This document shows, piece after piece, positions 35,688-45,055 of a stretch of DNA of 64,000 bases; position 1 is the first letter of the stretch; each line of letters starts with the position of its first letter. Under the pieces are notes generated by a model that was given only the letters and a program-made list of their open reading frames with translations, was not told the origin of the DNA and did no database searches. The translations under genes and the position numbers were made by a program. The DNA is from Actinoplanes palleronii (lineage in GTDB: Bacteria; Actinomycetota; Actinomycetes; Mycobacteriales; Micromonosporaceae): positions 124,001-188,000 of the forward strand of contig NZ_BOMS01000026.1 in NCBI RefSeq assembly GCF_016862315.1, in the 5' to 3' direction.

Positions 35688-38600
35688 GCGAGGCGCTGCT
35701 GGCGGCGGGAGCGATCCTGACCGGTCCGGCCGGGGAGGCCGGGCTGGACACGGTGACCGCCCGGTCCTATCGGCACCCGGTGCTGCCCGGGCGGACCGTG
35801 GTCCGGCTGGTCGGCGCGACCCTCGGCCCGGCCGAGGACCTGACCATGGAGTTCCTCGGGTTCACGGCCGGCGACCCGGTCCCGGTCGGGCACGCGCGGG
35901 CGCAGGCGCTGGGCTTCCCGGCGTGGGCCCTCGTCCACGATCCGGCGAACGGGCGGCACGCGCTCGCCCTGGTGAAGGACATCGAGAAGCTGGCCCGGGC
36001 GGCGCGCAGCAAACCGGGCCTCGCGGTGGACGGCTACCACGCGCTGGCCGACCGGCTCGGCGCGGCCGCGCCACAGTTCCTGCCGACGTTCTGGGAGCAG
36101 GCCGGGCGGGCGTTCCTCGACGCCGGCAACCCGCGGATGGCCGGGACGTGTTTCACCGAGGCCCGCCGCGCCGAACAGGTGCACGGGCTGGTCATCGACG
36201 AGGACCGGGTGCGCGACGTGCACCTGGAGTTCGCGTTCGGCGGGGCGCTGACCGCGGCGATGCTCACCGCGTACGCCCGCGGGGTGACCGACCGGCGGTC
36301 CGCGGCCGAGGCGTACCACCTGGTGCGGTCGCTCGCGGTGCGGCGGGTCGCCGGTGGGCTGGCGCCGCACGCCTCGATGGCCGCCGACCTGGCCCGGCTG
36401 GCGAAGGCCGCCGGGCTGGACGCCGAGGCGGAGGCCGACGCGGTGGCCGGGCAGCTGCTGGTGTTCCCGGCGACGGTCCGGGCGCACCCGTCGGTGTGGA
36501 AGGCGTACCGGAAGAGCCTGGTCCGGCTCGGCAAGCGGGACGCCGCGGTCCGCGATCGGCTGCGGCAGCTCGTCCCGGAGCCGCCCGGCTACGACACCGA
36601 CATGACCGACCAGTGGCTGGAACTGCTCGACGCGGCCGGCGCGACCGGCGAGCTGATCCCGCCGGAGTCACCGGACGGCACGGCGAGCCGCTGGCTGGAA
36701 CGGTTCCTGGCCGGCCGGGAGGCGGGTCGGATCACCGGCCGCAGCGCCCGGCTGATCGCGCTGGTCGAGCGGATGCTGCCGCGGCTTGCCGCCGAGGGTG
36801 GCTTGACGATCGCGTCCCGGCCGTGGTCGGCCGAGCTGGACCTGCTCGACCTGTGCCTGGCCGGCGGGGTGCCGGTCCGCTGCGGCGAGCAGGCCGGCGA
36901 CCACCTGCCGCTCGAGTCCTGGGTGTCCGACACCGGGCCGGGCCGCCGGGACCTGGCCGCGATCGCCGCCGACCCGGTCTGGCGCCCGCTGCTGCGGCGC
37001 AGTGTCCGGATCGCGGTCCGCCGGTTCCGCTCCGGCGACTCGCTCACCGGCCCGGCGCTGCCGGCCGAGACGCTGACCGTCGCGTTCGGCGTGCCCGGGG
37101 TCCGCGAGCTGCTGGTGGAGGAGCTCACCGAGCAGACCGCCCGGGCCGGGCAGGGCACCGTCGCCAGCCTCGACTTCGACCTGACCTCGCTGGCGCCGCT
37201 CTGGTCGCCGGCCGGGATGGCCCTCGCCCCGGACGGGTTCCGCCGGCTGCTGGCCGTGGACGTGCCGGAGGTGGTGCGCCGGACGCTGCGGGCCGGGCTG
37301 CCGGTGGAGCTGAGCTGGCCGGCGTACGAGGCGGCGGCCAAACAGAAACTGCGGGTCAGCTTCGGCGACGCCTGGCCCGACCTGGTCGTGCACGATCACC
37401 TCTCCGCGCACGTCATCGCACCCGGCGACCGGGTCACCGAGCACGTGTTCCGGCTGCCGGGCGCCACCTACCAGGACGTCAGCTGCCGGCTCGTCGACGG
37501 TGACCTGCTGGTGGCCGGGTGGAACTGGGACGGGCGGGACGCGTACTGGTCGTCGCACCCGGCCGACGTGTTCGACGACGACCTGCGGGTCCACCCGGTG
37601 GCCTGGGGGGTGGCCGCCCTGCAACTGCCGCTGCCGGGCGGCGGGGTCACCACCGGCACCCGGCCGGTGCACCCCGGTGACCGGGTCGGTCCCGGGACGG
37701 CGTACCCGCTGGCCACCGACGGGCAGGCGCTCTGGCTCTGCGAGCCGTCACCGGAGCACGGCTGGCGGTGGCGCGAGTTCGACCCCCGCACCGGTCAGTA
37801 CGGCCGGATCAGCATGCCCACGTTCTTCACCGGCGCCCCGGACGGCCACCGCCTGGTGGAGCAGGTCTGCCAGCTGCGGCCGGCCCCGGCGGAGTTCGCC
37901 GGGTCGCCGCTGGGCCGCCGCGACGGCCTGGTCGGCTGGCGCGCCGAGATCACCGCGGACGGCGACCAGGCCGGCGAGAGCGTCGACGGCCGCCGGGTCA
38001 CGCTGCCGCAGCGCGCCCTGCGCCGGTTCGACCGGGACAGCGGGTCGTCCCGGCTCAGCGCCGCGGTGCTGCTCCCGGGCGCGACCGTCCCGCTGCCGAT
38101 CACCCGGACCGACGGCCACTCCCGCGGACGCCTGCAGATCTGGACCGCGGACGGCGAGCACCTGCTGGCCGAGCAGCCGGACGGGACCAGCACGCTGCCG
38201 CCACTGGCCTGGTGGCACGGGCTGCGGGCCCGCGACGAGGCCGGGTCGGCGGCGCTGCGCGAGCTGGACGAGGCGACCGCGGCCGCGTTGCTCACCGTGG
38301 ACGGCGCGGTGACCGGCACCGCGCAGGTCAAGGCGGCCGTGGCGGCGAACCTCGCGGCGCACCTGCCGGCGGTCACCGACGAGGTGCTGCGGGACCGGAT
38401 CGTCGAGGTGGTCGCCCGGGCGGTGCGGTTGCGGCGGCGGATCACCGAGATCCCGCAGCACCTGGACGCCGTGCCGGCGGTGGCCGGCCCGGCACCGGCC
38501 GTCGCCGACGACGTGCTCGAGGAGGCGTGGCGCGGCCTGTGCGGCTTCAGTCACCAGACCCACCACGGGTACGGAACCGGGCGGGAGGGCCGCCACGACA

Positions 38601-40351
38601 TCCTGGCCCAGGTCGGCGCGGTCGCGGCCACGCTCGGCGGCGACGAGCCGGTGCCGCTGCGCGCGGTCGAGCCGGTCTGGTTGCCGCTGCTGGCCGGGCC
38701 GGGTGCGGTGGCCCTGCGGGCGGCGTCCCCGGTGACCGGCGACGACGGCCGGCGGGCGCTCGCCGCGTTCCTGGCCACGGTGGCCGGCACCCCGCTCGAC
38801 GGCGGCGCGCCGCTGCGTGTGCTGTACCTGTCCCATCCGGACAAGGCACCGCCCCACCCGAACTCGCGGCACACCGTGCTGCTGCCGGGCGAGCAGCAGT
38901 ACTACGGCAAGGACCAGACGGTCACCCACGCCGGGGTGCAGCTCACCCCGTTCGATCCGCCCGCCGGCATGACCCTCACGGAGGAGCTGCGGGCCGGCGG
39001 CCGGCTCGCCGGCGAGCGGCTGCACACGTTCGGCGCGCTGCTCGCCGAGCACGGGCCGGCGCCGTGGCGGCCGGAGGCGGCCGAGGCCCTCGCCGCGGCG
39101 ACCGGGATGACCCGGGCCGAGGCGATCCTGCTGCTGGCCGGGCTGCCCGGGATCGCCTCGTGGGAGGCGAACTTCCTCACCGCCGGGCAGCGCACGGTGC
39201 TCGGTCTGACCTCCGCACACGCGAAGGTGGGGCAGGCCGCGCTGCGCGAGCTGACCCCGCCGCAGCGGGTCGCGCTGCTCGACGCGGCGATGCCCGCCGA
39301 CCCGGCCGCGCTCTGGACCCACGGGCCGGACGTGCCCGCGGTCGCCGAGGTGTGGATCCGGATCCGCGGCCGGCGGACGCCGGTGCCCGAGGATCTGGTC
39401 GCCGAGCTGGCCCGGATCACCGACCGGGAGCGGGCCGCGGCGGTGCTGCAGGCGATCGCCGGGCCCGGCCCGGGTGACTGGCTGAGCACCGACGGCCGGA
39501 CCGAGCGCGGCGGGTGGTCGCTGCAGACCCGGGCCGCCACCGGGGTGCCGTTCGACGAGGGTTACCTGCACGCCGCGGCGGCCGCGCTGCCCTGGCTGGC
39601 CTACGGACTGACCTGGGACGATCCGCTGCGGGCCGGGCTGCCCGAGGCGTTGCGACTGATCCGCGAACGGCTGCGCCACCCGCACCTGGCGGTCGGGACC
39701 GGCGAGCACGAGGCGACCGCCCGCCCGGCGGCCGGGCCCGCGCTGGTCGACGGCTGCACCTACGGCGGGACGGTGCGCCACCACGTCGTACCGGCGCTGC
39801 TGTCCGGGCCGGACGATCCGGTGCTCGGCCTGATCGACGACGACACCGCGAGCAGCCTGCGGGTGGTGCTCGGCGGGTGGCTGGACCGGGTGGTCGCCGC
39901 CCCGGCGGGCGACGGCGGGGATCCGCACGACCCCCGGGTCGCGGCGCCGGAGCTGGTCGACGCGGCCGGTGCGCGGCTCGGGGTGGACAGGGCGGCGGCC
40001 GCGTATTACCTCCAGGTGCTCGCGTTGCCGGATCCGACGGACAAGGCCGTACAGAAATGGAACGGCTGGAAAGTCGCCACGCTGCGCAAGGCGCAGACGG
40101 TCCTGACCGACAACGGTCTGCTGGTGGCGGCGAAGCGGGAGCGGGCCGCCCGGCCGGTGTTCCTGCCCGGCGGCTGGACACCGGCCCGGGTGCCGCGGCT
40201 GCCGGTCGAGACCTGGAAACTGCCGCTCTACCTGCACCTGAGCGGACGGCAGTTCGTCACGCTGCCGCTGCCGGAGCTGTTCGCCGCCGCCTGGGCCAGG
40301 ATCACCGCCGGTGACGTGCCCCGCTACCACGACCTGCAGGAGAAGCTGTGA
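35684..40351 (+). CDS. Giant operon protein, paralogue 3 of 3 (unknown fold)
   Basis: 1555 residues, GTG start overlapping the stop of paralogue 2 (GTGA). It has the same architecture: YRHPVLPGRTVVRLVGATLG, FWEQAGRAFLDAGNPRMAG, EFAFGGALTAAMLTAYARG, PAPWRPEAAEALAAATGMTR, LTPPQRVALLDAAMPADPAA, DKAVQKWNGWKVATLRKAQT. The segment around residues 1030-1090 (SHPDKAPPHPNSRH and following) has no counterpart in the other two and is a candidate for copy-specific recognition. No catalytic motif was seen. It is coupled to the MoxR gene by GTGA. Confidence 0.75.
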   Translation: MSEALLAAGAILTGPAGEAGLDTVTARSYRHPVLPGRTVVRLVGATLGPAEDLTMEFLGFTAGDPVPVGHARAQALGFPAWALVHDPANGRHALALVKDIEKLARAARSKPGLAVDGYHALADRLGAAAPQFLPTFWEQAGRAFLDAGNPRMAGTCFTEARRAEQVHGLVIDEDRVRDVHLEFAFGGALTAAMLTAYARGVTDRRSAAEAYHLVRSLAVRRVAGGLAPHASMAADLARLAKAAGLDAEAEADAVAGQLLVFPATVRAHPSVWKAYRKSLVRLGKRDAAVRDRLRQLVPEPPGYDTDMTDQWLELLDAAGATGELIPPESPDGTASRWLERFLAGREAGRITGRSARLIALVERMLPRLAAEGGLTIASRPWSAELDLLDLCLAGGVPVRCGEQAGDHLPLESWVSDTGPGRRDLAAIAADPVWRPLLRRSVRIAVRRFRSGDSLTGPALPAETLTVAFGVPGVRELLVEELTEQTARAGQGTVASLDFDLTSLAPLWSPAGMALAPDGFRRLLAVDVPEVVRRTLRAGLPVELSWPAYEAAAKQKLRVSFGDAWPDLVVHDHLSAHVIAPGDRVTEHVFRLPGATYQDVSCRLVDGDLLVAGWNWDGRDAYWSSHPADVFDDDLRVHPVAWGVAALQLPLPGGGVTTGTRPVHPGDRVGPGTAYPLATDGQALWLCEPSPEHGWRWREFDPRTGQYGRISMPTFFTGAPDGHRLVEQVCQLRPAPAEFAGSPLGRRDGLVGWRAEITADGDQAGESVDGRRVTLPQRALRRFDRDSGSSRLSAAVLLPGATVPLPITRTDGHSRGRLQIWTADGEHLLAEQPDGTSTLPPLAWWHGLRARDEAGSAALRELDEATAAALLTVDGAVTGTAQVKAAVAANLAAHLPAVTDEVLRDRIVEVVARAVRLRRRITEIPQHLDAVPAVAGPAPAVADDVLEEAWRGLCGFSHQTHHGYGTGREGRHDILAQVGAVAATLGGDEPVPLRAVEPVWLPLLAGPGAVALRAASPVTGDDGRRALAAFLATVAGTPLDGGAPLRVLYLSHPDKAPPHPNSRHTVLLPGEQQYYGKDQTVTHAGVQLTPFDPPAGMTLTEELRAGGRLAGERLHTFGALLAEHGPAPWRPEAAEALAAATGMTRAEAILLLAGLPGIASWEANFLTAGQRTVLGLTSAHAKVGQAALRELTPPQRVALLDAAMPADPAALWTHGPDVPAVAEVWIRIRGRRTPVPEDLVAELARITDRERAAAVLQAIAGPGPGDWLSTDGRTERGGWSLQTRAATGVPFDEGYLHAAAAALPWLAYGLTWDDPLRAGLPEALRLIRERLRHPHLAVGTGEHEATARPAAGPALVDGCTYGGTVRHHVVPALLSGPDDPVLGLIDDDTASSLRVVLGGWLDRVVAAPAGDGGDPHDPRVAAPELVDAAGARLGVDRAAAAYYLQVLALPDPTDKAVQKWNGWKVATLRKAQTVLTDNGLLVAAKRERAARPVFLPGGWTPARVPRLPVETWKLPLYLHLSGRQFVTLPLPELFAAAWARITAGDVPRYHDLQEKL

Positions 40352-41517
40352 CCACGACGCGCCCGACCGCACCGGCCGCCGCCCCCGAGGCCGATCCGGG
40401 CTCCGCCCGGCAGATCGACCCGCCCGAGCATCGGTTCGCCGACGAGCTGACCTTCCTCGCCGCCGCCGACACCGGGGCCCGGCCGCCCGGCTGGCGGCTC
40501 ACACCCCGGGCGGTGGTCACCTTCATCGCCGGCTCCGGCGGCGCGCTCCTCGACGGCCCGGGCGGCAAACGGGTGATCGAGCCGAAGTTCGTCGGTGAGC
40601 GCGCGCTCGTCGAACGCTGCGTGGTCACCCTGGCCGGCGAACGCGGGCTGCTGCTGGTCGGCGAGCCGGGCACGGCCAAGTCGATGCTCTCCGAGCTGCT
40701 CGCCGCGGCGATCTGCGGGACCAGCGCCCTGGCCGTGCAGGGCACCGCCGGCACCACCGAGGACCAGCTCCGGTACGGCTGGAACTACGCGTTGCTGCTG
40801 GCACAGGGCCCGTCGCCGGAATCCCTGGTGGCGTCGCCGATCCTGACCGCGATGACCACCGGCGCGGTCGCCCGGGTCGAGGAGATCACCCGCTGCCTGC
40901 CCGAGGTGCAGGACGCCCTCGTGTCGATCATGTCGGAGCGCCGGATCAGCGTGCCCGAGCTGGCCGGGCAGGACGGGGCGGTCGGGTATGCCGTACCCGG
41001 GTTCTGCCTGATCGCGACGGCCAACCTGCGCGACCGCGGGGTGTCCGAGATGTCGGCCGCGCTGAAACGGCGGTTCAACTTCGAGGTGGTGCCGCCGATC
41101 GCCGACCTGGACGCCGAGGTCGCGCTGGTCACCCGGCAGGCCCGGGCGTCGGTGGAGCGCGGCGGGGCGGCCTTCGAGGTGGACGAGGCGGTGCTGGAGA
41201 CGCTGGTGACCGCGTTCCGGGACCTGCGGAACGGGATCAGCGCGGAAGGCTGGGAGGTGGAACGGCCGTCGTCGGTGATGAGCACCGCCGAGGCGGTGGC
41301 GGTGGCGGCGTCGATCGGGCTGTCCGCGGCGTACCTGCCGGGGCCGGATCCGCTGTCGCTGCTGCCCGGGCACCTGCTCGGGGTGGTCCGCAAGGACGAC
41401 CCGGCGGACGCGGAGCGGTTGCTGGCGTACTGGGACGGTGCGCTGCGGCGGCGCGCCGAGGCCGGTGGCCGGATGTGGCGGCAGCTGTGGGAGCACCGGG
41501 ACGTGCTCCGTGACTGA
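40348..41517 (+). CDS. MoxR-type AAA+ ATPase (YehL-like)
   Basis: 389 residues, GTG start. Walker A is LLLVGEPGTAKSMLSELLAA (near residue 97). The Walker B position reads GAVARVEEITRCLPEVQDAL, with Glu-Glu in place of the usual Asp-Glu, as I recall for YehL-like MoxR proteins. SIMSERRISVPEL, the sensor-1 Asn in LIATANLRDRGVSEM and the arginine region SAALKRRFNFEVV follow. MoxR ATPases act with a VWA-domain partner as chaperone-like remodelers or metal-cofactor inserters; the partner is encoded next. The downstream gene begins 8 bp before this stop, so translation is coupled. Confidence 0.92.
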   Translation: MTTTRPTAPAAAPEADPGSARQIDPPEHRFADELTFLAAADTGARPPGWRLTPRAVVTFIAGSGGALLDGPGGKRVIEPKFVGERALVERCVVTLAGERGLLLVGEPGTAKSMLSELLAAAICGTSALAVQGTAGTTEDQLRYGWNYALLLAQGPSPESLVASPILTAMTTGAVARVEEITRCLPEVQDALVSIMSERRISVPELAGQDGAVGYAVPGFCLIATANLRDRGVSEMSAALKRRFNFEVVPPIADLDAEVALVTRQARASVERGGAAFEVDEAVLETLVTAFRDLRNGISAEGWEVERPSSVMSTAEAVAVAASIGLSAAYLPGPDPLSLLPGHLLGVVRKDDPADAERLLAYWDGALRRRAEAGGRMWRQLWEHRDVLRD

Positions 41518-44500
41518 CCCGCGCGCCGCCGTCGACCGGCTCGCCGGGGACGCCCGGGTGCAGCTGATCGGGGTGCGGCACCACTCGCCGGTGCTGGCCG
41601 CGGCGATCCCCGCGCTGCTCGACGCGTTCCGGCCGGCGACGGTGCTGGTCGAGCTGCCCGCCGAGATGCAGCCGTGGGTCCACTGGCTGTCCGATCCGGA
41701 CACCGTCGCGCCGGTCGCCCTCGCGGCCGCCGGTGAGGACCGGCCGCTGGCGTTCTACCCGTTCGCCGACTTCAGCCCGGAGCTGGCCGCGGTCCGCTGG
41801 GCGCGGCGCCACGAGGTGCCGGTGATCTGCGCGGATCTCCCGCTGACCGATCCGGCCTGGGAGTCCGAGCGATCCGCTTCGATGCCTGTCGCCGACGGGC
41901 CGGGGCTTCGCGAGACCGTGCACGCCACGATGTCCGGACGCGCCGGGGACGACCTCTGGGACCGATGGATCGAGGCGGAGGCGCCGGGCAGTCCGCCGGA
42001 AGCGGTCCGGCGGGCCGCTCTCGCGGCCGGGTGGGCACTGCGGCAAGACACTTCACGGTACGGCGTGGAGCCGCTCGACCTGCGCCGCGAAGCCTGGATG
42101 CGCCGCTGCCTCGCCGATGTGGCGGGGCGGGTCTCCGCCGTGGTCGGAGCGTTCCACGCGCCGGCGCTGCTCGACGGCACGTCGATGGGGTCCCTCGCCG
42201 CGCCGGTCTCGGCGGGCTCCTCCCCCGTGCCGGACCCGGCCGGTTCTTTCCTCGCGCCGAGCCCGGGTGGGCGGGATCAGCCGGTGATCTCGCTGGTTCC
42301 GTACACGTTCGACCTGCTGGACGCCCGGTCCGGTTATCCGGCCGGGATCCGGGACCCGCGCTGGCAGCAGGCGGTCCTCGAGGGTGGCGCCGAGCCGGAC
42401 CGGGTGCGGGCCGCGGCCGACCGGTTCGCCGTCGAGGTGACCCGGGCGCTGCGGGCACAGGGCCAGCCGGCCGGGCCGGGCGAGGCGGCCGAGGTGACCC
42501 GGCTGGCCGCGGACCTCGCCGGGCTGCGCCGGTTGCCCGCCCCCGGCCGTGGCGAACTCGTCGAGGCCCTGCAGACGGTGCTCGCGCAGGGCGCACCGGC
42601 CGGTACCGGGCGGGGTGTCGCGCGGGCCATGGACGAGGTGCTGATCGGACGGCGGCGCGGCCGGCTGCCCGGCGGCGTCCCGGTCACCGGGCTGCGGCCG
42701 GCGGTCGAGGGGGAGATCGCCGCGCGGAAGCTGCCCGGCCCGGGCCGACCCGGCGAGCGGATCCGGCTCGACCCGCTGCGCTCCCCCACCGACCGCGCCC
42801 GCGAACTGATCATCCGTCGGCTGGCCGCGTGCGGCGCGCCCTACGGTGACCCGGGCACGGCCGGGCCGGTCTCCGGGGGCGAGACGCTGACCAGCACCTG
42901 GCGGGTGGAGTGGACCCCGGCCGTGGACGCGGCGCTGGGCCTGGCCGGCCTGCACGGGGTCACCCTGGCCCAGGCCGCGGAGGGGATGCTCGCCGCCCGC
43001 CGCCGCCGGGAACAGCAGGCCGGCGGCCCGACCGCGGAGCAGGCCCTGGCGGGTCTGGAGCAGGCCGCGGTCTGCGGGCTGCCGGGACTGGCCGGCGAGC
43101 GGCTCGGCGACGTCCGGCAGGCGGTCTGCCACGGCGGCGGCATCCAGCAGATCATCAGCGCCCTGCACTTGATCAACCGCATCGAGCGCGGCCACATCCC
43201 CGGCCTCCCCGCCACGCCGGCGCAGCCCGCTGGCCCCTCATCCCCGGCCTCCGATCCGACCGCGGCCCCTGACGGGCTCGGGGCGGCCCGGGACGAGCTG
43301 CACGCGGCGGCGGTCGCGGCGGTCGGCGGGCTTGCCGGGTCGACGCGGCTCGAGGATGCGCGGGCGTTGCCGGACCTGGTCCAGGCCGCTGACGAGGCCG
43401 GGCGGCGGCTCCGGCTGGGCCGGGCGATCCATGGCCTGGCCCGGAACGGCACGCCGCTGATGTCCGGGGCCGCGATCGCGGTCGGTGTGCTGCTCGGGCA
43501 CGATTCGCCGGAGGCGTTCGGCGTCCGGCTGGCGTCCTGGGCCGACCTGCCGGACGCCGGGGCGACCGATCGGCTGCGCGGGGCGCTCAGTGTCGCCGGC
43601 GCGCTGTTGCAGTCCGGGGGCGAGTTCCTGACGCCGTTGATGGACACCGTGGACCGGATGCCGGACGACGACTTCGTCAAGCGTCTCCCGGCGCTGCGCG
43701 GCGGGTTCGACGCGCTGAGCCCGGCCGATCGGGACCGCCTGCTGCGCACGGTCGGCGAACGCCACGGCACGGTCGGCGAACACCTGCCCACCGACGCGGC
43801 CACGGTGGCCGGCTGGATCGCCGCCGACCGGGCCGGTCTGACCGCCCTGCGAGCGCTGGGCCTCACCCCAACTGCGGCCCCGGCCTCAGCCACCGCCCCG
43901 GCCTCAGCCACCGCCGCGCCTGAGCCGGGCGAGCCGCGCCCGGATGTCACGACGGACGGGATTTCGCCCGGGCAGCGCTGGCGGCTGCTGCTCGGCCGGG
44001 AGCACGAGAAGCTCTCCCCGAGACAGCGCCGACTGGCCACGGCGCTCGACGAGCTCTACGGCACCGGGCGCGGCGAGGGCGCCTACACCGTGGACGGCAG
44101 CGGCGCGGGGCGGGAGGCGGCCTACCCCGAGATCCGGGACTGGCTCACCGATCTGGAGGCGCTGTTCGGCACGTCCGTACGAGATGAGGTCCTGGCCCGG
44201 GCCGCGGAACGCGGACGCCTCGACGCGGTCCTGGCCGCGGACCCTGACCGGGTGCGGCCCTCGATCGACCTGCTGCACGCGGTGCTGTCGATGGCCGGCG
44301 GCCTGCCCGAGGCACGCCTGGCCCGGCTGCGGCCGCTGGTCGCCCGGCTCACCGCCGAGCTCACCGCGCAACTGGCCCGGCGGATCCGCCCGGCGCTGAC
44401 CGGCCTGGGCACGCCCCGGCCGACCCGCCGCCCGACCGGACGCCTCGACCTGGCCGCGACCGTACGCCAGAATTTGCACACCGTGCGCCGCGACGCGACC

Positions 44501-45055
44501 GGGCGGCCGCAGCTGCTCCCGGAGCGGCCGGTGTTCCGCAGCCCGGGCCGGCGCAGCGTCGACTGGCAGGTCATCCTGCTCGTCGACGTCTCCGGCTCGA
44601 TGGAGGCGTCGACGATCTGGGCGGCGCTGACCGCTTCCGTGCTGGCCGGGGTGCCCGCCCTGCGGACCCACTTCGTGACGTTCTCCACCGAGGTCATCGA
44701 CCTCACCGACCGGGTCACCGATCCGCTCTCGCTGCTGCTGGAGATCCGGGTCGGCGGTGGCACGCACATCGCCGCCGGGCTGCGCTACGCCCGGCAGATC
44801 ACGCTGGTGCCGAGCCGCACGCTGGTCGTCACGATCAGCGACTTCGAGGAGGGGTACTCGGTCGGTGACCTGGTCGGCGCGGCCCGGGCCCTGGTCGACG
44901 ACGGGGTGACGCTGCTCGGCTGCGCCAGTCTCGACGACCGGGGCCGCCCGCGGTACAGCACCGGCGTCGCGTCCCAACTGGTCGGCGCGGGCATGCCGGT
45001 CGCCGCACTGAGCCCGGCCGAGCTGGCCGGATGGATCGGAGACAAGGTTCGATGA
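41510..45055 (+). CDS. DUF5682-VWA fusion protein (YehM + YehP equivalent)
   Basis: 1181 residues from GTG 41510. Residues 1 to about 790 are DUF5682, opening with LIGVRHHSPVLAAAIPALLDA, then TVLVELPAEMQPWVHWLSD and VISLVPYTFDLLDARSGYP. A Pro/Ala linker with an 18-bp double repeat (43883-43918) follows, and the last 190 residues are a von Willebrand A domain. Its MIDAS is complete: LLVDVSGSMEAS, VGGGTHIAAGL for the Thr, and ISDFEEG for the second Asp. In E. coli the two parts are separate adjacent genes (yehM, yehP), so this fusion supports their direct interaction. It is the expected partner of the MoxR ATPase. It overlaps both neighbours. Confidence 0.88.
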   Translation: MTDPRAAVDRLAGDARVQLIGVRHHSPVLAAAIPALLDAFRPATVLVELPAEMQPWVHWLSDPDTVAPVALAAAGEDRPLAFYPFADFSPELAAVRWARRHEVPVICADLPLTDPAWESERSASMPVADGPGLRETVHATMSGRAGDDLWDRWIEAEAPGSPPEAVRRAALAAGWALRQDTSRYGVEPLDLRREAWMRRCLADVAGRVSAVVGAFHAPALLDGTSMGSLAAPVSAGSSPVPDPAGSFLAPSPGGRDQPVISLVPYTFDLLDARSGYPAGIRDPRWQQAVLEGGAEPDRVRAAADRFAVEVTRALRAQGQPAGPGEAAEVTRLAADLAGLRRLPAPGRGELVEALQTVLAQGAPAGTGRGVARAMDEVLIGRRRGRLPGGVPVTGLRPAVEGEIAARKLPGPGRPGERIRLDPLRSPTDRARELIIRRLAACGAPYGDPGTAGPVSGGETLTSTWRVEWTPAVDAALGLAGLHGVTLAQAAEGMLAARRRREQQAGGPTAEQALAGLEQAAVCGLPGLAGERLGDVRQAVCHGGGIQQIISALHLINRIERGHIPGLPATPAQPAGPSSPASDPTAAPDGLGAARDELHAAAVAAVGGLAGSTRLEDARALPDLVQAADEAGRRLRLGRAIHGLARNGTPLMSGAAIAVGVLLGHDSPEAFGVRLASWADLPDAGATDRLRGALSVAGALLQSGGEFLTPLMDTVDRMPDDDFVKRLPALRGGFDALSPADRDRLLRTVGERHGTVGEHLPTDAATVAGWIAADRAGLTALRALGLTPTAAPASATAPASATAAPEPGEPRPDVTTDGISPGQRWRLLLGREHEKLSPRQRRLATALDELYGTGRGEGAYTVDGSGAGREAAYPEIRDWLTDLEALFGTSVRDEVLARAAERGRLDAVLAADPDRVRPSIDLLHAVLSMAGGLPEARLARLRPLVARLTAELTAQLARRIRPALTGLGTPRPTRRPTGRLDLAATVRQNLHTVRRDATGRPQLLPERPVFRSPGRRSVDWQVILLVDVSGSMEASTIWAALTASVLAGVPALRTHFVTFSTEVIDLTDRVTDPLSLLLEIRVGGGTHIAAGLRYARQITLVPSRTLVVTISDFEEGYSVGDLVGAARALVDDGVTLLGCASLDDRGRPRYSTGVASQLVGAGMPVAALSPAELAGWIGDKVR

